Part shown: positions 1 to 11,268 of the stretch, piece by piece
How positions within the stretch are numbered: position 1 is the stretch's first letter
How the letters are laid out: every line of letters begins with the position of its first letter
Assembly: GCF_001704415.2 (NCBI RefSeq)
Contig: NC_030822.1
Span: forward strand, 53,561,345-53,625,344
Origin: Capra hircus
Lineage: Eukaryota > Chordata > Mammalia > Artiodactyla > Bovidae
Direction of reading: 5' to 3'
Length of the DNA: 64,000 nt
Notes under the pieces: generated by a model
What the model was told of the DNA's origin: nothing
The model's database searches: none
What the model saw: only the letters and a program-made list of their open reading frames with translations
Translations under genes and position numbers: made by a program

Positions 1-78
1 GTACCCACCAGGCTCCTCTGACCAGGGGGATTCTCCAGGCAAGAATATGCAGTGGATTGTCATGCCCTCCTCCAGGGC
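1..78 (-). repeat. Bov-tA/Bov-A SINE fragment
   Basis: Antisense SINE body, recognised by the segment ggattctccaggcaagaata followed by a diverged form of the usual 'ctggagtgggttgcc' block. It is cut by the window edge on the left and decays into unique sequence after about position 78. Orientation follows the Bov-tA consensus. Confidence 0.8.
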
Positions 79-1275
79 CTAAAGGCAATTGGCCTTACTC
101 ATAGATTGAATGCTTTTGGGTTTTTAGTGAACAGACAAGAGGGTATACGCTGAGATGTGGAAGGCTACGGGAGGGGCAGTTTGGAGGGATATCAAGAACA
201 TCCAGGTGGTGGACAGTCCCCCGTCAAGTCCTCCTTTTTCACAGAGTCTGCCTGCACATAAAGGTCTGCATTGATTGAAGCAGGTAGGTCGAGTCTCTTT
301 TGTTTATTATTTCAACAAATATTGACTGTTTTCCTTTGGTGGGTCCAGAATTGTGCTAGAAGCTCAGAGAGGGCAGGAACAAAAGAGGCCTTCAGCCTGT
401 TCTTGCTGGGACCGTGAATTCCTCATCTCTGAACTGAAGTGACCTCGGTACCCCAGGCTAATATGCTTTCTGTTGCTATCAACTGAATAGTGGTCATTAT
501 ACAGAAAAGCCTTACCTTGTAGAAAACAGAATAAAAATGGGGAGAAAAGCCTGCAAACTAGAACGATAGAGGCTGCGGCTGTTTTGGTCATGACTGCACC
601 CCTGGTGTCTCCTACAATGCCTGACACGCTCTGTGTATTTAATAAATCTTTGCTGAATGAAAAAATTAAGGAAAAGGTTGCAGTTTTAGGGGTCAGTCCC
701 AAGCTAGCCTTGAAGAAGCTGGCTGTTAATTCACACAATAGAATATTATGCTGCAGTCAAAACACACGAACTATAGTGCCACAAAGTAATACGAATGGCT
801 TGAGCAATTTCATATTATAGGAAAAATTAACTCCCAGAAGATCTCATAGAACACAGAATCTTTTCCAAAAAAAGCAAGGAAATTATAAACATGGGATTCA
901 GGTTGATTCTAGCACCCTTTCTGGCCTATCAAAGATGTACAACTAAGATCTGTTGAATTAATAAACAAAAGAGACTTGCCCACCTACCTCGGCAAGGAGA
1001 TCTCCTGGTTAGATGTAGGTTATTGCTAAATCCTAGCTTTTGTTTTGGGTGGTAGGTTTATGGAGACTTATTATGTTACTGAAACTAGGGGGTGAGCTAC
1101 GTACAGTGAGCTCTGCATGGGCCAACAGTGAAATATGCCATGAGTCCAGGATTATGATTTATCCAGGGCCGTGCACCCGAGGGCCAAAGAGGAAAGAGAA
1201 ATGCAGCCACCTGGCTCTGCTGAGGGCTTCAGCTGAATAGTGGTCAAGGTGTTAAACTCCCATCCTCCTGAGGTT
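79..1275. other. Unassigned non-coding stretch
   Basis: I see no gene. The stretch is apparently single-copy apart from an L2 3' end (listed separately) and an L2/MIR-like 'caacaaatattgactg' motif near 313. The open frames here are short and have no recognisable domain. Confidence 0.5.
605..668 (+). repeat. L2 LINE 3' end fragment
   Basis: Contains the L2 terminal pattern: 'tgcctgacacgctctg', then 'aataaatctttgctgaatga'. This corresponds to the family's 'tgcctggcacatag...caataaatgtttgttgaatga' end. It is old and diverged. Confidence 0.65.
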
Positions 1276-1291
1276 CTGCTGATTCCCACCC

Positions 1292-1493
1292 TTTTTTTTT
1301 TTTTTAAAGATTTTTGTTTTTGATGTGGATCATTTTTAAAGTCTTTATTGAATGTTACAATATTACATCTGCTTTCTGTTTTGGTTTTTTGGCCCCAGGG
1401 CATGTGGGATCTTAACTCCCTGGCCAGGGATTTTACCTGCACCCTCTGCATTGCAAGGTGAGGTCTTAACCACTGGACCACCTGGGAAGTCCC
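1292..1493 (-). repeat. CHR-type tRNA-derived SINE
   Basis: Antisense copy. A poly(T) run starts at 1292 (the A-tail in sense), and the head reads 'cttaaccactggaccacc' then 'tgggaagtccc' on the plus strand. A diverged duplication, ctgctgattc (1276-1285) against ctgctattc (1493-1501), supports retroposition. The middle, with 'gcatgtgggatcttaactcc', is typical of the shorter CHR-2-like subfamily. Confidence 0.85.
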
Positions 1494-1501
1494 TGCTATT
1501 C

Positions 1502-3084
1502 TTATGCTGCCCGAGTTCTTCAGTTAGTGGCTCACTCTTTGGTTTTTCTTGAAGCCTCTCTGGCAACCATCTCCAGCACAGAGATGAGAGATGATGGGTT
1601 ACTAAACTTCTGGCAAGGGGAACTGCCGTAGGTCAAAGGCATTGGGGAGAGTGGGTAGGAAGGTAAGTGCGTTTCAGGCCTATGAATGACAGCTGAGGAA
1701 AATCAATGCCAACTACTTTCCCGGGCAGGATAAAGATGGGGACTCAGCAGCTACGTTGCCTTTTGGTCCAAAATCAATCCTGAGCAGAGGGAAGGGGGAG
1801 GGGGGAGCTGAGAGATGTGGGGACCAGATTAGATCCTGGGATCTGGCCTGCCCCCAACATTGTGGTGGATCCCCACATGATCACAGGGTACACGGCTGAA
1901 AGGGTCTCTGGACACCATCTCAGGCGACTCCCTTGATTTCCTGGAGAAAACCCTCCAGGCCAGGAGAATGTCTTGCTTTGGAGCTGATAGAGTAAAGGGG
2001 GCTAGGAGGCCACCAAAGACCAGCTGTGCCTCCTTCTGCTTTGCTGGAGGCGTCTCTGTTTACCCTCAGGTTGAACTCAGCCTCTGGCCACAGCTGCCAC
2101 AGCCCAGGCCCAGCCCTGCCCATGCAGAGGCGTTGGCCCTCCTCTTTTGGTTGGGGCTCCAGGTGGGGTCATCTGCCTTATTGACTCAGGCTGTCAGTAG
2201 AGCCCTGACTCACGGGGCCAGCCGAACCGGTGTCTGACCTAGGGCTCATCCTGGAATAAGGCTCCTGCTGTCTGGAGTAAAACAAAAGGGCAAGAATCTC
2301 TAGGGCCCCAGAGACCCCAGAGCTGGAGGGAGGTGGGAGGTGGGTGGAAGTTATTTGACTGGAAAACATTACATTACTGCCTACTGCCTGATTCTATCAG
2401 AGAATCTTCTTACCTTACTTCCCAACTGGGGGCAGAAAGACATTAACCCAAGACCTGAATATGGAGGCAGAACAACTTATTCTGCAGTTGGGTATTGTTA
2501 CATATCTTTCGTAAATGCCATGAGGATTAAATACTTTCACAACAACCCTGAGAAATTATCCCCACTTTATACAAGAGAAAACCCAGACTCCTATAGATTG
2601 AGTGGTCACTATGGCCCCAGAGCAAGTAACAGATCCAGCCCTTGAGGCCAGCCTCTTGGACTTGGCGGACTGTTGTTTTCATTTCCCCACTGTTTCAGGA
2701 AGCTGTTTGGTTGTTGTCAACCGGTACTGGATCCTTCTGATTCTCTACTCCCCTGCAATGAGGTCTAGTTGCATATAATTAGCATGCAATCAACATGTAG
2801 AACTTACTCCCAGCATCTCCCCAGCCCTTCTTCAGTCTGGAGGCAAACCCACCTCTGCATGGTTCTTGACTCTGCTAAACTGTCCATGAACAGGGGTGAG
2901 AAGACCTTCCTCCCAGGCTGAGTTAAGGAAAGGGCCTACTACAGTGCTTGGTACCTGGCAGGAGCTTTATTGATTCACTACCCTTCTTCCCTCTGTTCTT
3001 TTAGCTTTGCACCTTCATCACCTGCTCGCCTTCCTTTACTTACCTTTATTTTATTTACTTTCTTTCCTTTATTTACCTCAGCCA
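1502..3084. other. Unassigned non-coding stretch with MIR remnant
   Basis: No gene recognised. A MIR lies at 2516-2645, and an L2-like 'agtgcttggtacctggcagg' lies near 2942. Frames of 60-100 codons here lack family signatures. Confidence 0.5.
2516..2645 (-). repeat. MIR SINE fragment
   Basis: Antisense MIR core: 'tttcacaacaaccctgagaa', then 'atccccactttatacaagag' and 'agagcaagtaacagatccag'. These match the 'cctcacaacaaccctatgagg...attatccccattttacagatgagg' order of the family. Confidence 0.75.
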
Positions 3085-3352
3085 CTGCTGTTTATTATTT
3101 TTTTAACTTTTAGTTTTCCACTGGGGTACAGCCGATAAACAATGTTGTAATAGTTTCAGGTGGACAGCAAAGGGACTCAGCTGTGCACGTACATGTATCC
3201 ATCCTCTCCCACACTCTGCTCCCATCCAGGCTGCCACATAACACTGAGCAGAGTTTCCTGTGCTAGACAGTAGGTCCCTGTTGGTTATCTGTTTTAAATA
3301 CAGCAGTGTGTGCATGTCCATCCCAAACTCCCTAACTATCCCTTCCCCTCAA
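3085..3352 (-). repeat. L1 LINE 3' UTR (artiodactyl type)
   Basis: Antisense L1 3' end. Hallmarks are 'caatgttgtaatagtttcag', 'ggtggacagcaaagggactc', 'agtaggtccctgttggttat' and 'catcccaaactccctaacta'. Only the 3' UTR is present and no ORF2 sequence is retained. Confidence 0.85.
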
Positions 3353-4959
3353 GTCCCTGATGTTTTAGATCCCCAAGAAACTCCTGATTGTATTTAGCTC
3401 AGCTCCAAATCACAGATAACTATCTCAGTTGTCTCCCCTCCAGCACAGAGATGATGAATCAAACATAAGGCAGCTCTTGTTTTTAAATGGGGGCGAGGAT
3501 TAAGTGTACTGTAGGAAAGACAAAGACCCAATTGGGGGAGTATGTGTTCTCATCTTGCCCTGTCTTTTGACTTGCTGGGTGAGCTTGGGCATGCTCCTCG
3601 ACCTCTCTGAACCTCAAGATGCCTTCAGTAATTGGGAGCTCTCTTTCAGAGATGATGAAGCAGAGAAGAGGGTAACTAACCGCACAATGAAATGGGCACC
3701 ACCAGGCTAATAATGAGGCAAAAAAAGAAGCAACTGCTCACAGAGGCCAGAAAGCCTGGGCAGCTCCTTGGTGTGCTTTCTTTGCCAAGCAGCCTGCCCT
3801 TGGACCTCATTTCTCTCTTCTTTTCTGTAATGCTATCTCTTCATTCCTTATTCCAGGAAGAAGTTGGTAGGGGCGCAGAGCTGGCTGACTGGGGTGTAGA
3901 AGAAGGGAGAAAAGCAGGGGTCTACAGAAAGGGTCTTTCTGGCCCTGATCTGGTCTGTGGCAGCTTCAAGCTCCCATGGGGTCTGAAGCCCTGGCTTCCC
4001 ATAGTCTCCCTGGGAAAATTTAGAGCAGGGATGCTGCTGTTGCTAGGTGATGGGATATACAGGTCCTCTGGGGCTCTGGCAGGTGGCAGCTAGGTTGCTA
4101 AGGCTGGTGATATGGTAGGGAGGGGGGAAACCCAGGGGAAGGGGTGGGGGAAGTTCTCTGGGTGAGCCTGGGGACCAGAGGCTGCTCTCAGTCAGCCTGC
4201 AGAGTGGGGCTCGGCCATCGGCTGGCTCAGGGGCTGCTCTGAGGGGCCTCACACAGTTCTGACCCATGAACCTGCATCCTACTCTCAACCTGACGGCAAG
4301 CAGTTATATACTATCCATCCATGGTCTGATGCCTTTGGCAGGCTGAAGCGAGTACACTCTCTTTAGGGTGCCTCAGCCATGACAGGTAAGGTAAGGAGGG
4401 TGGCCGTGAGTGGGGCTGAGGGATCATGAGTCAAGAGAGGAGGGTGTGAGTGTTGTGAGACGAGCCTGGATGGGAAGCAGCAGCCCTGAGTACATGGAAG
4501 GTTCTCAGAGATGACAGATCGTGCTGGCTTTCAAGTATCTTCTGAACTGTTAGAGCCCATGGCCAGGCAGACCACCCCAGCCCTGGCCACGCACAGGTGG
4601 GTATCCCCACCCTGGCAAGGAGGGGCCTCTGGATACGCCCTTGCTCACTCTGGCTTGGGCAGAGACGTCCTTATGGTGGCATGCTTTCCTTTGGACCAAC
4701 CTCAGTCTCAGCTGCTACCTTCAAAACCATTTTGCCTTGTTCTAAGCCACGCAGATGCTGACCTGTTGGCAACTTGAGTTGAACACCTTGGCCCCATCCC
4801 AGAGTATAATGGCTCCAGGGCAGGGCCTGGGGCGGAAGGAAGGTGTCGGGTGACCAGCCATTATCCTGTGGCCAGCCTGCTGTTCACTGCCATCAATTAA
4901 CAATCAGCCTTTGTGTTCAGGCACAGCTCTCAACTCCAGGTAGGGCCAGGGGAGAGAGC

Positions 4960-5050
4960 AAAGGTGTGACAATTCCTGGCTTACAAGTGAGGAAACTGAG
5001 GTCCAGAGGCACTGTGCTGTCTTGCCCCAGGTCACATGGCTGGACATTGT
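4960..5050 (-). repeat. MIR SINE fragment
   Basis: Antisense MIR core: 'gtgaggaaactgaggtccag', then 'ccccaggtcacatggctgg', equivalent to the family's 'gaggaaactgaggcacagag...aaggtcacacagct'. Confidence 0.65.
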
Positions 5051-5984
5051 GAAGGGCTGGCAGGAGGTATTAGTACATGCCTGTTGGGTTGAGTCAAACT
5101 GAAGGAAACTGGGGTTCCCCAGTGCAGAGCCCTTGCCTCCAGCTGATGTTGCTGTTACCTGTTGCTCCTACAAATCCCACCTGAGGGCCATCCTTTGGCC
5201 TCAGGAGGAGCAGCCCCTTCTCTGCAGCCTCTCTGTGTTCTCTTAGCATTTCTACTTTATTCAGTTTGCTTTCTGATAGTGGCTCCATCCAGCCCACTTT
5301 CCCTTCCCTGCAGGGTGTGATGGGAAGGAAGGTGTCCCTACCTTTGCAAACCTGAGAGCAATGCCTGCGCAGAGGCTCAAGGGGACAGGAGAGCCGTCAG
5401 GAGGCAGGCCACCCAGACTGACAGGGACCCTTAGGGGTTTGCCTTTGGAAAGAGCTGATGGATCTCCGAGCTTGGCAGGGTTCTCTAAACCAAGTAATTT
5501 ACTTGAACTAAGGAACAGCCGTCCGTGATGCAGGCTGAAGTTGATAAAAGAACCCCACAATGTTTATATTGCCTTTGAAAAATCCACACTCCCTTTGCTT
5601 GTCCTGAATTGTCCTTTAAACTTTAACACAGAGAGAAATGGTGGGGAGGGACGAGGGACTTTGGTGTTATGAAATCTGACTCTTCTATTTACCTGCGGAG
5701 CTCTTTATAAGCTACTATTTACCTTAGGTAAATCACTTAACATCTTCTGGACCGAGTTTTTTCCTTTGGAACTCAGGTGTGATAAAACTTACTGTGAGGA
5801 AACCTGACAGCGAGAAAGTTTCCATCAGGTACTTTACCGGCTAGTTCAATGCACCTTTTCAAGCTCACAGAAACCCCCATCTGGTCTTCTCATGGTCAAA
5901 CAGACTTGCTCATGGTCCCGCTCACTTGGTGTTTGTGGTCTGAGGAGGGGTGTCTCTGCTCTTGTACCCTCTGAACTCTGAGTC

Positions 5985-6155
5985 AGGAGCACTGGCCTGA
6001 ATCTAATTCCACTCCTTACCGACCATGTGATCCTGAGCAAGTTACTCAGTGTTTCTGTTTCCTCATCTGTAAAATGGGGAGAATACGATCTGTTTCACAG
6101 GGTTGTTGGTGAGGATGAACTGAGATGATGCGCACAGTGCTTTGATGTGCAGAGA
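5985..6155 (+). repeat. MIR SINE
   Basis: Sense MIR with the ordered core: 'tgtgatcctgagcaagttac', 'tttcctcatctgtaaaatgg', 'cagggttgttggtgaggatg'. It is one of the better preserved MIRs in the window. A Bov-tA follows directly. Confidence 0.85.
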
Positions 6156-6160
6156 AACTG

Positions 6161-6301
6161 TTGTGTTGTTCAGGCACTCAGTCATGTCTGACTCTTTGCG
6201 ACCCCATGGACTGTAGCCCACCGGGCTTCTCTGTCCTTGGAATTCTCCAGGCAAGAATACTGGAGTGGGTAGCCATTCCCTTCTTCAGCGTATCTTCCTG
6301 A
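6161..6301 (-). repeat. Bov-tA SINE, truncated
   Basis: Antisense body with 'cactcagtcatgtctgactc', 'tttgcgaccccatggactgt' and 'caggcaagaatactggagtg'. The tRNA-like head is missing, as homology ends near 'atcttcctgac'. Confidence 0.9.
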
Positions 6302-6632
6302 CGTGAAAATTCACCCCTCCAACATGCCCCGGGGGCTCGGGGAGCAGGACTCCCCGCAGCATTGGAGGAGGGTCTGAAGGTGGCTCCCCACAGGGAGGAC
6401 TGAGCACTCTCCCTCGTTCTGCATGAGGCCAGAGAACCAGCTTCTAGTGGGCCCATTTGGCTGCTGCAGCAGAGCTGCCATCTCCTGGCTGAAGTTTGTA
6501 GTGATTCTGGGATCTCTGCCTGTGAACCCTGAACTCGTGATCCTGAAAACAGTGCTTCAGTGCTGCTTCCGTAGCTGCTCCGCACCTATTACTTTGCAGT
6601 TGTACAACGTGAAGCTCCTTTCCTGGATTCCC
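6302..6632. other. Unassigned non-coding stretch
   Basis: A 330-base spacer between two antisense Bov-tA copies. No repeat or gene recognised. Confidence 0.4.
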
Positions 6633-6846
6633 ATTGTTATCGTTCAGTCACTCAGTCGTGTCTGACTCTTTTGTGACCCCATGGACTGTAGCCTGCCAGG
6701 CTCCTCTGTCCATGAGATTCCCCAGGCAAGAATACTGGAGTGGGTTACCATTTCCTTCTCCAGGGGATCTTCCTGACTCAGAGATTGAACCCAAGCTTGT
6801 GCATTAGCAGGTGGATTCTTTACCACTGAACCACCAAGGAAGCCCC
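6633..6846 (-). repeat. Bov-tA SINE, full length
   Basis: Antisense full-length copy, from 'gttcagtcactcagtcgtgt' to the head 'accactgaaccaccaaggaa'. The repeat 'ctttcctg' at 6618-6625 and 6850-6857 is a plausible 8-bp target-site duplication. Confidence 0.93.
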
Positions 6847-6995
6847 CTGCTTTCCTGCCCACTCAGATGACACTGGGGGCGCTTGGTGAAGTTTCTCCTT
6901 TCTGGGCTGTTGTTTTCTAGAGGAGACTGTGTTTCATACTGGATGGATGGAGCATGGGACTCAATCAAGTTATTTAACCCCTGGGAGCCTCAAGG

Positions 6996-7002
6996 GTGTG
7001 TA

Positions 7003-7043
<41 letters not shown>

Positions 7044-7058
7044 TGAAAGAGAGAGGCA
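6996..7058. repeat. Compound (TG)n-(AG)n microsatellite
   Basis: An alternating TG run of about 30 bases leads straight into (GA)n of about 18 bases, then interrupted purines. Confidence 0.95.
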
Positions 7059-7642
7059 GAGACATGGATAGAGCTAGACAGAGATTCAGTGTCTTCCTCT
7101 TAATGAGACCAAAATATGCATAGCATATAGCACATTGCCTATTACATAGTAGGAATGCAATAAATATTAATAACAACAACAATACTAATACTTTGTCCAT
7201 TCAGTAAGACACTGTTTTGGGACTGGAGACAGAGCAATGAACAAGTAGGCAAAGTCCTTGTGCCCATGGAGTATATATTGTATTACTTAAATTAATAATT
7301 CACAATATTAATATAGAACCTAGGAAGGGCTTGACATAATAGATACTAAAATATCATTAATTATTAATGAGAAAGCCTAGTAGAGGGTCTAGCATGTGTG
7401 TAACAGGAGCAGAGCAAATGGTAGCTGTTTTGTGGTTTCATTAGGTCAACGGTTCTGACTTCAGGAAAGGAATGGAAGGATGAGGATGCCCTGCGGGGGA
7501 GAACGACCAGGGCAGTTAGGGGACCTGAAGTGATGTCATGGGACGTATGTGATCTTTCCATGAACAGAGGTTGGAGGATGCAGGAGCCAGAGAAGTGAAG
7601 ATTTCGGGTAGCACAGATGTGGTCCTTTAAAATATGCAGGGC
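7059..7642. other. L2/MIR remnants and unassigned sequence
   Basis: About 7120-7165 resembles an L2/MIR tail ('cattgcctattacatagtag', 'gaatgcaataaatatt'). About 7213-7270 resembles antisense L2 ('gacagagcaatgaacaagta'). 7280-7640 is unassigned and AT-rich. Confidence 0.5.
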
Positions 7643-7999
7643 TGGACTTCCCCAGTGGCTAAGAATCTTCCTGCCAATGCAGGGGACATGAATTCGATCC
7701 TTGGTCCGAGAAGATTCCACATGCCATAGGGAAACTAAGTCTGCGTTACGCTATTGAACCCGTGCTCTAGAGCCCAGGAGCTGCAACTACTGAAGCCCGT
7801 GCACCCTGGAGCCCATGCTCTGCAAGAGAGAGAAGCCACCTCAGTGAGAAGCTCACCCACCACAACCAGAGAGCAGCCCCTGCTCAGCACCACTAGAGAA
7901 AGCCTGCACAGTCAAGGCCTGGGGCAGCCAAAAACAAAAAATAAACAAAAGTGCACAGTCAAGGCCTGGGGCAGCCAAAAACAAAAAATAAATAAAAGG
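7643..7999 (+). repeat. CHR-1-like SINE with duplicated tail
   Basis: Long CHR SINE in sense: head 'ggacttccccagtggctaag', tRNA B-box-like 'gaattcgatccttgg', then the modules 'ctctagagcccaggagctgc' and 'actgaagcccgtgcaccctg'. Its 3' part is a 47-bp direct tandem duplication (7906-7952 and 7953-7999) that repeats 'gtcaaggcctggggcagcc' and the A-rich tail. Confidence 0.88.
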
Positions 8000-9066
8000 T
8001 TAAAAACTGTGTAGGACCATCTCAGGGTGGAGGCAAGAAGGATGCTGAGGACAGATGGGAAAAGTTACATAAAGATGGCTTTCTCTTGGCAAAGGGAAGA
8101 TTGTTATGAACCACAGAAGGACTATGAGTAGAAGCTGAATCATGAAGGAAATTTCCGTTCTAGACAAAGGCAAGGTCACTGAAGCGCTCTGGGGGAATCC
8201 TGGGGGGATTTGGCGGAGGCCCCAGAGGTCGCTGCAGCAGGAGAGAGGCAGGGGAGGAGTGGATGAGGGTCACAGTTCTTTCAAATACTCCAGCTCTGGT
8301 TTTTTCTTTGTTTTCCATGTGGGATTCTACATTAGATTTCAGAGGGGCCAAGGGCTCTGAGGCTGAACCAAATTTGGGGAAACCACTTATCTGGAAGACC
8401 TCTAAAGTCCTTTCCTTAGGGCCTATGATTCTGAAGAGCTTGCTGTTAATAAGGAACTTCTGTTACCTCCTTGCCAGATAAGACTAGTCCTAGTGCTGAT
8501 TTACTCATAACATTCTCTCTTTAAACCAATTTTCTGTCCTTAGTGATCTCATAGTAACTTGCTTTTCTCCTAGGTAGAATCAGGCATGGAACTTGTTCTA
8601 GGCCTTCTTGAAAGTCTGAGTTAATTATGCCCACTGGTTTCTTGTGTCCATGTGTTTTCTTTCTTCCTTAGTGACCTTTATTAGCTTATCAAGGAATGCA
8701 GTCTCCTTGCAAAGATGACATTGTCTTTATTCCATTTGATTGTACCAGCTGATGCAGTCTTCCCTAAATGCATACTTTATTATAAAATTTATCAGCTCCT
8801 AGATAGGAAACTGGGGCCCTCTGGTCTTACGGTTTCTAGTTTAAGTTCAGGTCTTATGGGTCCACATCTTCGAGGAGAGGGGACGGCAGGAAGGAAAAGC
8901 AGGGCACTGGATCCCAAACTCCCAGAGCTTAGGGTCCCAGCCCTGACTCCTCTTGGGTAAGTGATCTTGCTCAAGTCACTTGAGCTCTTTGAGCCTCGGT
9001 CTCCTCATCTGTACAAGGAGGACCACTACATATCAGAGAGCTGGGGTAAGAGGCAGAGAGATTCTT
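8000..9066. other. Unassigned stretch with MIR near its end
   Basis: No gene seen. A MIR occupies about 8945-9060. The rest is apparently single-copy. Confidence 0.5.
8945..9060 (+). repeat. MIR SINE fragment
   Basis: Sense MIR core: 'gggtaagtgatcttgctcaa', 'tttgagcctcggtctcctca', 'tctgtacaaggagg'. It lies immediately upstream of a CHR SINE. Confidence 0.75.
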
Positions 9067-9226
9067 GGGACTTCCCTGGCGATCCAGTGGCCAAGACATC
9101 ATGCTCCCAATGCAGGGGGCCTTTTTGATTCCTGATCAGGGAACCAGAGCTCACATGCTGCAACTGAGAGTTCACATGTTGCAACTAAGCCCCAGTGCAG
9201 CCAAATAAATACATATTAAAAAAAGG
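9067..9226 (+). repeat. CHR-2-like SINE
   Basis: Head 'gggacttccctggcgatcca', then 'ctgatcagggaaccagagct' and 'gtgcagccaaataaatacat' with an A-rich tail. The octamer gagattct occurs just before and just after the element, suggesting a short target-site duplication. Confidence 0.88.
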
Positions 9227-9566
9227 ATTCAGGGAGATTCTGGATATGAATGTGCTTCTCAAGCCAGAAAATGCTTCTCTTGCTGTGTTCAGGTGGAGAT
9301 GAGATGCAGCTGCTGTTGTTACTATTCTCTTTAGAGCAGCAGTGATTCTTTCTCACCAGGGTAGGTCCTCCGACACCCTGGCAGGACCCTCTTCTCTGGG
9401 GATCAGAGGCATGATCATGCATGTAGTCCCCAGTGTCAGGGTGGGAATGGAATGAAGGTGAGGTGGGGTGACTCCAGCTACGTTGTTCCCTTTCTGTTTC
9501 ACGTCCGTGGGTGAACAGGTGCCCTGCTCTGCCTGAGGTCGGGGGAAGTAGTTTCCCCTGCCTCTA
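9227..9566. other. Unassigned non-coding stretch
   Basis: A 340-base single-copy-looking spacer. Nothing recognised. Confidence 0.4.
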
Positions 9567-9694
9567 GGAGAAGGAAATGGCAACCCACTCCGGTATTCTT
9601 GCCTGGAGAATTCCAGGGACAGAGGAGCCTGGTGGGCTGCCGTCTATGGGGTCGCACAGAGTCGGACACGACTGAAGTGACTTAGCAGCAGCAG
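9567..9694 (+). repeat. Bov-A SINE monomer
   Basis: Sense monomer from 'ggagaaggaaatggcaaccc' through 'tggggtcgcacagagtcgga' to 'gacttagcagcagcagca'. It has no tRNA-like head, so it is a Bov-A2-type monomer rather than Bov-tA. Confidence 0.92.
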
Positions 9695-10393
9695 CATTCC
9701 ATCCATAGAGAGCATATGGAGCATATGAGCTTAGATTTTGGGTATTCTCTGAATCTCCCACCGTGTCTTGCCTGTGCATAGTACATATTGTATGCTCAAG
9801 GGAGCACGTGCTGAATGCATGCATGCATGTTATACAGGAAGAAATTGACTGCAGGAAATGCCTAAAGCATCAGCCATACCAGCAGGCAGAGCCCCTGCCA
9901 GACTGGTGTGCTGCACATTTCGTGACGGAAGACACTGCTGACACCCCTGGATGTGTGCCCACCCCTGAAGGGGTGCCAACGCAGCCTCTTCCTCAAGTGT
10001 TTCTTTCTCCTGCTACCCTGTGAGAGTTTCCAGTTGCATGTGGATTATGCTAGGAGGCTGGAAGCTGCTCTGGGAGGGAGGAGTGGAGAGAGGTGTTGCG
10101 GTTTTGAGTCTTAAATCTTGTTTACGATTTCCTTGCTGTGATTGTGACAGACCTGCAGGCTGTGAGGTGGAGATAATCATGTCGCAGGGGGATTGCCACA
10201 TTGGCCCCGCTCAAACGCTCTCTTTCTTGTCACTGGGGTTTCCAGGTGGGCTCAGGCCTCACCCCAGCCCCATCTGGGATGAAAACAGCTGGGGAACCCC
10301 TCTGGTGGCATCTGGGATCTTTTCCATTCAGGCTTGGCTAATCTTGTTTTCAGTGTCAAATAAATCAAACTGCTAGTTACAGGGTTCCAGTTT
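9695..10393. other. Unassigned non-coding stretch
   Basis: About 700 bases with no recognised repeat or gene. Open frames of 60-118 codons occur on both strands without family features. Confidence 0.4.
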
Positions 10394-10404
10394 TTGGTCA
10401 TTTG

Positions 10405-10890
10405 TTTGTCCTTTGTTAGCAAACATTTATCAGGTGCCTATTCTGTGCTAGGTCCTATGGTAGGTTTGGGGCTAAAAAGATGGAAAAGACACAGACCTGG
10501 GCTTCTTTACACAGTGGTAAAGAAGCCACTTGCCAATGCAGGAGACAGGGCAGGTTTGGTCCCTGGTCCAGGAAGACCCCACATGCTGAGGAGCAACTAA
10601 TCCCAAGCACCACAACTCTGGAGCCTGTGCTCTGGAGCCTGGGAGTCGCAACTACTAAGCCCACGAGCCTTACTGAAGCTCGTGAGCCCTAGAGCCTGTG
10701 CTCTGCAGTAAGTAAAGCAACGAGAAGCCTGCGCACCACAGCTAGAGGGGAGCCCCCCGCTCGCTACAACTAGGGAAAAACCCGTGCAGTGGTGAAGACC
10801 CAGCACAGCCAACGATAAATAAATAAGTAAAGGAACAGTAGAGACACAGACCCTCCTCTCAAAGCTCGCAGTCTGGTAGTGACTCTGATG
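10405..10890 (-). repeat. L2 LINE fragment split by a CHR SINE
   Basis: Left half: 'caaacatttatcaggtgcct' and 'attctgtgctaggtcc', leading to 'aaaagacacagacc'. Right half (from about 10842): 'agacacagaccctcctctca', then 'agctcgcagtctggtag'. Read together they give an antisense L2 end ('...acacagtccctgccctcagggagctcacagtct'). The SINE at 10498-10841 sits exactly between them. Confidence 0.75.
10498..10841 (+). repeat. CHR-1-like SINE, full length
   Basis: Sense copy with 'cagtggtaaagaagccactt', 'tggtccaggaagaccccaca', repeated 'ctctggagcctg' modules and the tail 'cacagccaacgataaataaa'. It is flanked by a perfect 11-bp duplication, agacacagacc (10487-10497 and 10842-10852), so both boundaries are firm. 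Confidence 0.93.
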
Positions 10891-10990
10891 TTTGCAAAAT
10901 AATGTGACAGATGAATGCATTTCAGGTTTTGGGGAATCACTGTTGGGGGGATCATTGCTTGGGCATTTGAGGTGCTTTATAGAGGCAGAT

Positions 10991-11256
10991 TGGAGAAGGG
11001 AATGGCACCCCACTCCAGTACTCTTGCCTGGAAAATCCCATGGGCAGAGGAACCTGGTAGGCTGCAGTCCATGAGGTCGCTAAGAGTCGAATACGAATGA
11101 GTGACTTCACTTTCATGCATTGGAGAAGGAAATGGCAACCCACTCCAGTGTTCTTGCCTGGAGAATCCCAGGGATGGCGGAGCCTGGTGGGCTGCTGTCT
11201 ATGGGGTCACACAGGGTTGGACACGACTGAAGCGACTTAGCAGCAGCAGCAGCAGC
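10991..11256 (+). repeat. Bov-A2 SINE dimer
   Basis: Two Bov-A units in tandem. The first starts 'tggagaagggaatggcaccc'. The second starts after 'tttcatgcattggagaagga' and ends in (GCA)n. It is flanked by a perfect 12-bp duplication, atagaggcagat (10979-10990 and 11257-11268). Confidence 0.96.
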
Positions 11257-11268
11257 ATAGAGGCAGAT

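Larger units (their letters stand above)
3353..6160. other. Unassigned stretch with several old MIRs
   Basis: No gene recognised. It contains weak MIR remnants at about 3555-3690, 4960-5050 and 5660-5800 and a clearer one at 5985-6155. A purine-rich patch near 4100-4160 is unremarkable. The 100-130 codon frames between 3692 and 5560 have no domain I recognise. Confidence 0.5.

Noticed and set aside
9567..11256. Repeated near-identical blocks of 120-200 bp across the window, considered as a regularly spaced array
   Set aside because: They are dispersed Bov-tA/Bov-A2 SINEs with irregular spacing and target-site duplications, not CRISPR or satellite units.
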